In this document: in pieces, positions 57,709 to 64,000 of the stretch
How the letters are laid out: each line of letters opens with the position of its first letter
Numbering within the stretch: the first letter of the stretch is position 1
From: Salvia splendens
Taxonomy: Eukaryota > Streptophyta > Magnoliopsida > Lamiales > Lamiaceae
Assembly: GCF_004379255.2 (NCBI RefSeq)
Contig: NC_056035.1
Span: forward strand, 21,142,502 to 21,206,501
Direction: 5' to 3'
Length of the DNA: 64,000 bases
Translations under genes and position numbers: made by a program
The notes under the pieces: model-generated
Databases searched by the model: none
Told to the model about the DNA's origin: nothing
What the model saw: only the letters and a program-made list of their open reading frames with translations

Positions 57709-59476
57709 AACTTCTCACACTTACCACATGCTTGTCCTCAAGCGTGAAGAACAAACAAAAAGAAATAAGTCGAATTCTAGCCTGGTTACACCCCTGACCG
57801 ACTCTATTCTAACCTAGACTCTAAACTATGACACAAAGAAAAACACATAAACAAAGATAAACACACATAAAAGATAAAGAAACACTTAAACACATTAATC
57901 GGGCTATATTTTCAACCATCCCTCCCCTTGGGATCAGGTGCAATCCGGCCTTAGACCACCTTGAACTTCCGTCGCCCCCCTTTTCCTTCCTAGTCAGTAC
58001 ATCTGCTCGTCAAGATCACCCATACTTGCGGCCAAACACTGGATTCGCTCAGTCACTCATTCCTCACCGGGGATGTTAGGATTGTTTTCTCTCAATATGT
58101 TAAACCACAGATGCTTTGGACTCGGATTTCACGTGCAGCTCCTGAAGGTCTTAAAGGCTTGTAACGGGGCTATTGGTTTGTAGTGTTTTGGGTGGTTGTC
58201 TCTAAGGCTCTAAGGTTCAAAAACTACTACTTTATTTCGATGTGGGAGAACTGTGTGCATTTGAGTCTTCGGCTGTTACTTCTCTTGGCTGGACATTTTC
58301 TGATCTTGGTCTCCAACTGGTCAGTAGCATCCTGTGGCTTCGCCACCCTTATTCCTTCTTATCTTTTTTGTGTGGTCAAGTGTTTTCGACCATTTTTTTT
58401 CTTCACATTTTTCTCCTTCTCTTCTGTGGCTTCGCCACCCTTATTCCTTCTTATCTTTTTGGACCTGGAATGACTCCCTGGTCGTTTTTCTCCTGGCCTC
58501 TTCCTTTTTTATCCAATTGGTCTTCTTCTTGTAAGTCCTTCTGGCCAGTTGCCTATTTGCCTTATCCCTCGCACACACACAGTCCCAGTGGCTAGGGGGT
58601 TATATATGGGTGTAGATATGGCTAGAAAAAAAGGTTCTAAAGGTGGTTTTCTTTTGGGGGGGGTTTCCTACTGCCTTCAGTCTTGCTACACGCAGTCACT
58701 TTACCCTAGGCATCTTGTGGTTGCCACTCTTTTCTTTTTCCGAATTGGTGGAAAGTGGTTCCATTTTAGGCTTTTAACTCACATTTAAAGAGGGCTTTTG
58801 TGTTTGGCTCTAAAGATGGGCTTTTCTCTCATACTCGCATTTTCCAGCATGTCTTATCTCCTTCGATTCCCCTCACTGTCAGCTCGAGACAGTTGAGTTT
58901 TAAGCCCAATCAACACGTATAACAGACCTAAAAACTAGACCTAGAAAAACACTAACACAAACACTAAACACAATATATACATATGTCATACTGGACATTG
59001 CATCCCCCCTCCCACTTCACAAGTGTCTGCCCTCAGATAAGGCTGTGAAGTGGAAAATGTAATGGCTAGTATGACTGACACACAGACATGCCAAACAAGA
59101 AAACACATGCTGTTTCTAAAAACTTCTCACACTTAGACTATATAATAGGCTAAGTGGGAGAGTTTAAAACCTAACAGAACCCAACAAACACAAACACATA
59201 TATACATAAACTCCTCACACTTAGGCTACGCAGTAGGCTAAGTGTGAGGTAACATGTACACGAAAAGAAAACAACATAAACACAAACACATGCGTTAAAG
59301 TAGTAAACCCCGTACTTCTCACACTTAGACTATTGAATAGTCTAAGTATTATGAATAGGGTTTACACTCACATGATAAACAAATTTACTCTATCTAAAAA
59401 AACTAGAAAAACAAATAAAATACGAAAACTAAAAATGAAAAGAAAAAGAAAACTAACTGGTCAGGTGGGGTGGTGG
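57709..59476 (-). other. 3' untranslated region of Athila-2
   Basis: Same order of landmarks as Athila-1: 'cttgaggacaagcatgtgg' next to the LTR, two GTGGCGAAGCCAC palindromes (58334-58346 and 58426-58438), and three stem-loops at 59121-59160, 59213-59249 and 59313-59348. The antisense strand keeps pieces of the Athila-1 antisense frame (58183-58788), but with shifts. Confidence 0.75.
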
Positions 59477-62372
59477 TCACATGTTTCTCCTGCTCCTCCG
59501 CGGGGCAGGGGCTGGTGCAGGTGGTTCTTCTAACTCCTCTCTCTCGGACTCGGATTCGCTTCCCTCAGATTCTGCCGGTTCCTCGGTACCTTTTTCTTCT
59601 GGCTTTTCTCCTTCTCTCTCGGTTACTCTTGGTACATCAGTCTGGCCTCCGTGGCCACTCGTTCCAACTCCTCGTACTAACTTCCCTGCCGCTAACTCCT
59701 TCAGAATTCCTTCCATTACACTTGTCATGCGAGTCAACTCCGCCCTAGCTTGCCGATTTTCCTCTGCTAGCTCTTCCACTGCCCTTTCCAATCTCTCATT
59801 CCTCTGCGTTTAAGCTTGTCTTCCCTGGCTCGCTGCAACTCTCCCGGCCGGAATAGCTTCTTCCCCCATCGCGTAGAAATGCTGTACTCCCTGCCTCATG
59901 TAAACAGTATTTGTTCGGACAAAGAATGGTGTATCAAACAGACCAGGAGGGTCCACCATGGTTTGGGGGGATAAGTCTTCAGCCTCCGAGATGATGATGT
60001 TGTTTCTGACGAATGCGCCCAAGATATGGCAGAGGGAGAGGTTTCTCGTAGGATGGGTGGCAATGAGATGGCATTGGTAAGTTTTCCAGAATCTTAGATG
60101 TATTTTCCTCCCGCGCTTGGCGCACCAAAGGAGGTATAGCTCTGTCATTGATGTTCAGACGGCCGAATTCGATTGTCCCAGCAAGTTGAAATCCAAGTAG
60201 AGATGTACCAGGCATAAGATCGGGTTGTTGAAGTGGATGGAGCGGGAGATAGTGGATGAAAACTGCCCAGCGGCCGGGTGAGTTAAATTCTTCCCATGCC
60301 TCATGTGGTTCAAAATCGACGTGCCTGCGGGGAATTCCCCGTTCCCTACTTCTCCACTCCGGCCCTATGGCCTCCTCCAGACTACACATCCCCAATCTTA
60401 CTCTCCACTCAATGCAACTCATGCTTATCTCTCCTCCAAACAACCTAAAGCTTATTGACTCCTCATCCAAGTCTGAGGTGACCCTAAATCTGAATGTAGT
60501 GAAAAACTCCTTCGCTAGCCTAATAGGGATATTTGGATCCCCGTTCTCCAATAACCAATCAAATCCTAACGCACGCACATAAGATAGAAAAGGTTCACGG
60601 GCATCCAACTCATCGAGGGAAGGGAAATGAAGTACCTTTCCACACTTGACTTGCTTGCTCCCGTCATCCTTGATATCGAAAGCATCTTGTAGCTTTTTGG
60701 AGTCGAATAGCTTCATCTCCTCCACCAGTTCATCAGTGAGGTCCACTGTCCAACGTCTATACTTCAATCTCTCCACCGGGGGATGTACCAGTTCCCGATG
60801 GTTCAGTGGAAGCTGTTGTTCTCTGTACTCCTCGTCCTCCAGGGAGATATCACTGTCGGAGTCCGAATCTTCACTGGCAGCGTAGTTGCTGTCGTCTGTC
60901 TCCTGAAGGTGCGGTGGGGTTCTCTGAGGTGGGTCTGTGATGACGATGCCTATGTTCACTGTGCGTTGCTTCTTGCTGCTTGGATTCCTTGTAACAGGGG
61001 CTTTCCCCTTTCATTTCCTCTCTTCTTGGTACCTGTCCTCATCACTATCATGCTTGTCTTCCGGTTTCTTCTCAGCTTGTGTTGAAGGCTTGTCCTGGGC
61101 AGTAGGGCGGGTCTCCACGGGGGTATGTGTACTATCATCTCTTAGCTCGATGTGACCTACTGACTAAGATGCGAGGTCCAGACCCTCAGCCATCTGCTCA
61201 GTCTCATCTCTCTGGTCACTCGGCGTTGGTGAGACCACTTCAGCTTCCCTCTGGGCATCCTCCAGGTTAGTAGCCGGTAAGGACTCATCCCCAGGTTTTG
61301 TAGGAGTAGTCCTGTCCTCTTCACTCAAAACTTCAACTGGATCTGCTGCTGTGTTCGCCTTCGTCTTGCTGGATGCCCATTTTCCTAGGCATCTCTGCGA
61401 TACCCTCTTCGGTTTTGGTCGTACTGCCTTGGGATCGTCCCTCAACACTAACTTCCGCTTGACGGCCTTCGGTTTTATCACTGGAGGTGCCACTGGTTCT
61501 GGTACCTCTGTTCTTGCTACTGTCTCCTCCTGATCAATATGCGTATCACTCTCCCCTGCGTCTGGCTGGGGAGTTATCGACTCTGTCCCTTCTTCTTTCT
61601 CGTCTACTGGCTTGTTGACTTGGTCCTCTAAGTCATTCCTTGCACTCGCTTCTCCACCCTCTCTCACTGCCCTTGATGCGAGGTCCAGACCCTCAGCCAT
61701 CGTGGCATCGTCCATCCTAGTTACCTCGTTCAAAAGCGCTTCAAAGTCCTCATCAGTCATGAGGCCTTGCTTCCCGGCGGTTTCATTCAAATCTATCTCC
61801 TCCCTCGCCATCTCTTGAGGAGTAGACTCCGCTACCGGCGTTCTTTCTGGTTCATCTCCTCTCTCTTGACTCTTCTGCTCCTCTCTTCTTCTCGCTTCCC
61901 TTTCCCCTGGGTCAGAATCGTAGTAGGCGGAGATGGGGTCAATATCCATCGAGTCGCTTTGTTGTGGAGTTTGGGAGGGTTCCGAGGGCTCTGGCGGTGT
62001 GGTCGTCGAGGAAGATTCCCTTTCTGGTAGAATTGCTGAGGAAATCGGAATGGAAGTGGCTGGTTGTACTATGGGCTGCACGATCAGTTCTGCTGCAGTT
62101 ACTGCCGGGGTTTCTCCGGTTGTGCTCGATTTACCCCCGACTTGGCTAAAACCTGCCAACGCAGTCCCGAAATCTCTATTCGGGTCCTACTGTCTGAGGA
62201 ACTCCGCCAGTGCGTTCAAAGAAACCATCGCCGGAGCCTGAGGAATCGGCTCCTGTGGTTGCGGGTTCGGCGGCCGCTCTCCCAGTGGCGGATGCGATTC
62301 TGGGGTTTCTTCCCTGCGGGTTGAAGTAGGTTTCTCACCGGTGATTTTCTTCGCCCATTTCTTCTTTCCCAT
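59477..62372 (-). pseudogene. Athila-2 3' ORF (envelope-position protein), with stops
   Basis: It starts at ATG 62372 with a Lys-rich end (MGKKKWAKKITGEKP) and a proline-rich segment. Stops lie near 62187, 61162 and 61010, and a shift near 60150. The long middle is acidic and repetitive (MAEGLDLASR occurs twice). The conserved region at about 60800-60150 matches Athila-1 (RYRRWTVDLTDELVEEM, FRLFGGEISMSCIEW, RSRERGIPRRHVDFEP). The C-terminus has the coiled coil (AVEELAEENRQARAEL), acidic tail and basic RRSRRN end. No signal peptide or membrane span is visible. The function is unknown. Confidence 0.75.
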
Positions 62373-62984
62373 GGCTTAATTTGGTGAATTTCTGGTGGTA
62401 ATGCGGGTGTTGGTTTCTGTGGATGACGGCGAAAATTTTGGAAGAGAGAAATTGCAGGTGAGTGTTTGTGAGATGGAAATGGGGGAAATGGTTTGGATAT
62501 GAGAATAGAATGGGTAGTTGAGGGTTTGTAACCGGCTATGAGCGGTTTCCAGGTTGGCGTCGATTCGTGTGGGAGACGGTTGAGAGCGCTGCCTCCTGAT
62601 TGGACGTCTTTTTCTGCACACGCGCCTTCCCAGTCGCTGTCCGCCTGTAAAGCTGTAACAAGCCCCCAAATTCAAATTTCGCCTCTTAATGATTCCCCCC
62701 TATATTTTCCTAGAGTAGTAACAAAGTAAAAAGGACACTTAAATAAAATCGAGAGTTTCACCAAAATGGCATTCTGGTGGTCAGTACGTACTCCAAATTA
62801 AATTTAAGGACCGAAAAATATTTTTGGATTTTTATTTTAATTGCATGCAGAGATTTAATTAACTACCACGTATTTACAATATTTACATTTCCCTTAGGAA
62901 ATTTGAAATTCTACTTGGCCAGTATGTGCAAACTTCGCTCAAAAGAGACTAGCCCAGTGGAATTCCAAATCCCTATCCTTCCGG
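62373..62984 (-). other. Spacer between Athila-2 integrase and 3' ORF
   Basis: No convincing coding sequence. A minus-strand frame at 62675-62376 has no known domain. In Athila elements this interval often holds the splice acceptor for the 3' ORF message; none was identified with confidence. Confidence 0.4.
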
Positions 62985-64000
62985 TCAGTATGCAACCTTA
63001 GTATGTGATTGCAGTGGGATCTCATCCACTGCACCCACATCACTATTCTCCCTAAACACTTTCAGCCTATGTCCATTTACGATAAAAGGTTCAGAGTTAT
63101 GAATACTCCCTGAAATCTCCACTGCTCCATTAGAACGGAGTGCGGTTATGATATAGGGTCCTGTCCACTTTGACTTGAGCTTCCCAGGCATTAGCTTCAG
63201 TCTCGACTGGAAGAGTAGTACTTTCTGGCCAACATGGAGGTCTTTGGTCCTTAGATTTCCGTTGTGCCATAATTTAGTTCTCTCCTTATACCACATGGCT
63301 AAATCAAATGATTCCAATCTAAGTTCTTCTAACTCCTGTAGGTGTAGTTTCCTTTCCTCTTCACAGGCTGTAGCACCCACATTTACTTGCTGTACTGCCC
63401 AGTATGCTCGGTGCTCAATCACAACTGGTAAGTGGCACATCTTCCCGAAAATGATTTTGTATGGGGACATTCATATCGGAGTTTTGTAGGCTGTCCGATA
63501 AGCCCATAGAGCATCCTCTAACCTCATGCTCCAGTCCTTCCTAGAAGGGTTGACCGTTTTCTCCAGAATCTTCTTTATCTCTCGGTTAGAGATCTCCGCT
63601 TGACCGTTTGCTTGCGGGTGGTAGGGGCTAGATAACCTGTGGTGCACACCGTACTTCTTCATCAAGGCTTCGATAGTGCGGTTACAGAAATGGGTTCCCT
63701 GATCGTATATGATGGCCCTTGGTACTCCGAACCGACTGAAAATGTTACTCTTGAGAAACTTGGCTACTTTCTTCGTCTCACACGTACTTGTGGCCTTGGC
63801 TTCTACCCATTTGGAGACGTAGTCAACTGCGACTAAGATATACAAGTTCCCATAAGACGAGGGAAAAGGACCCATGAAGTCCATTCCCCATATGTCGAAC
63901 AACTCACAAACAATGACCGGTATTTGTGGCATTTCATCTCGTGCAGAGATCCCACCGGTCAGTTGACAACGCTCACAACTTCTACAGAATTTGTAGGCAT
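62985..64000 (-). pseudogene. Athila-2 integrase, partial at the window edge
   Basis: From the edge inwards it reads the second half of the HHCC finger ([11 protein letters not shown]) and the core with D in [13 protein letters not shown] in YDQGTHFCN and E in [13 protein letters not shown]. After a stop near 63469 the tail continues (MSPYKIIFGKMCHLPV, KLKSKWTGPYII, VNGHRLKVF). Athila-1 lacks exactly this domain. Apart from the stop, the catalytic residues are all present. Confidence 0.9.

Larger units (their letters stand above)
56221..64000 (-). mobile_element. Athila-type retrotransposon (Athila-2), continues past the window
   Basis: A minus-strand element showing 3' LTR (56221-57708), 3' untranslated region, 3' ORF and integrase. 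RT, gag and the other LTR lie outside. The LTR ends TGATAAGTCG on its own strand and aligns along its length with the Athila-1 LTRs, but with more changes than between those two. It is inserted in the 5' LTR of chromovirus-2, so it is the youngest visible layer of the nest. The neighbouring five bases are caacc (56216-56220); the partner copy is outside. Confidence 0.9.

Noticed and set aside
59481..59813. 110-codon plus-strand frame in Athila-2
   Set aside because: Shadow of the coiled-coil and acidic tail of the 3' ORF on the other strand.
62376..62675. 99-codon minus-strand frame between integrase and 3' ORF
   Set aside because: No known domain, and the equivalent is deleted in Athila-1, so conservation cannot be tested here.
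1..64000. CRISPR-like or bacterial defence arrays
   Set aside because: Repeats seen are MITE ends, LTRs, microsatellites or hairpins. There are no regularly spaced identical repeats with unique spacers, and the genes are plant genes with introns.
1..64000. tRNA or rRNA genes
   Set aside because: Reading by eye I found no convincing cloverleaf with A and B boxes; a tRNAscan-SE run would settle this.

Overview
The window is nuclear DNA from a flowering plant. The evidence is spliced genes with GT-AG introns, plant-specific families (a D7-type cyclin, a thylakoid DnaJ-type zinc-finger protein, an AVT1 transporter), Athila and chromovirus retrotransposons, and dozens of Stowaway-like MITEs with 'ctccctccgtcc' ends. 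A eudicot is likely. An asterid such as a member of Lamiales is my guess from the MITE family and cannot be proved here.

Layout. 1-4.7 kb: repeats, including a 0.95 kb foldback Mutator-like element nested in a MITE. 4.77-6.53 kb: GID4-like E3 substrate receptor (+). 9.95-11.24 kb: CYCD7-like cyclin (+). 12.34-24.00 kb: a complete but decayed Athila element (Athila-1) with both LTRs and a 5-bp target duplication. 24.57-27.86 kb: tandem ATP23 metalloprotease genes, the first lacking a catalytic histidine. 28.42-30.04 kb: FES1 Hsp70 exchange factor (-). 31.35-31.82 kb: FIP-like thylakoid protein (+). 32.3-34.3 kb: MITE-rich spacer. 34.6-39.1 kb: 5'-truncated chromovirus with a chromodomain (-). 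39.8-41.4 kb: non-autonomous hAT element. 43.3-46.1 kb: AVT1-type vacuolar amino-acid transporter (+). 47.78 kb: first 56 codons of a PCS1-like aspartic protease, broken by an Athila LTR fragment. 47.9-64 kb: a nest in which an Athila remnant (Athila-3) carries a chromovirus, whose 5' LTR is split by another Athila (Athila-2) that runs off the window.

The host genes do not form a pathway; they are ordinary neighbours. Their order (CYCD7, FES1, FIP, AVT1, PCS1) matches, as far as I remember it, the Arabidopsis interval At5g02110-At5g02190. This supports the gene calls and suggests that the retrotransposons expanded an old gene block.

No microbial-type system, CRISPR array or RNA gene was recognised. 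The most notable signals are the inactive-looking but intact ATP23 duplicate, RNA-hairpin series and a 13-bp palindrome conserved in the 3' regions of separate Athila copies, a partly conserved antisense ORF there, a cluster of CACCCGnCCGGGTG palindromes in the second chromovirus, and an in-frame deletion that fuses the Athila-1 integrase zinc finger to the 3' ORF. Exon boundaries were placed by eye from splice consensus, reading frame and remembered family features.
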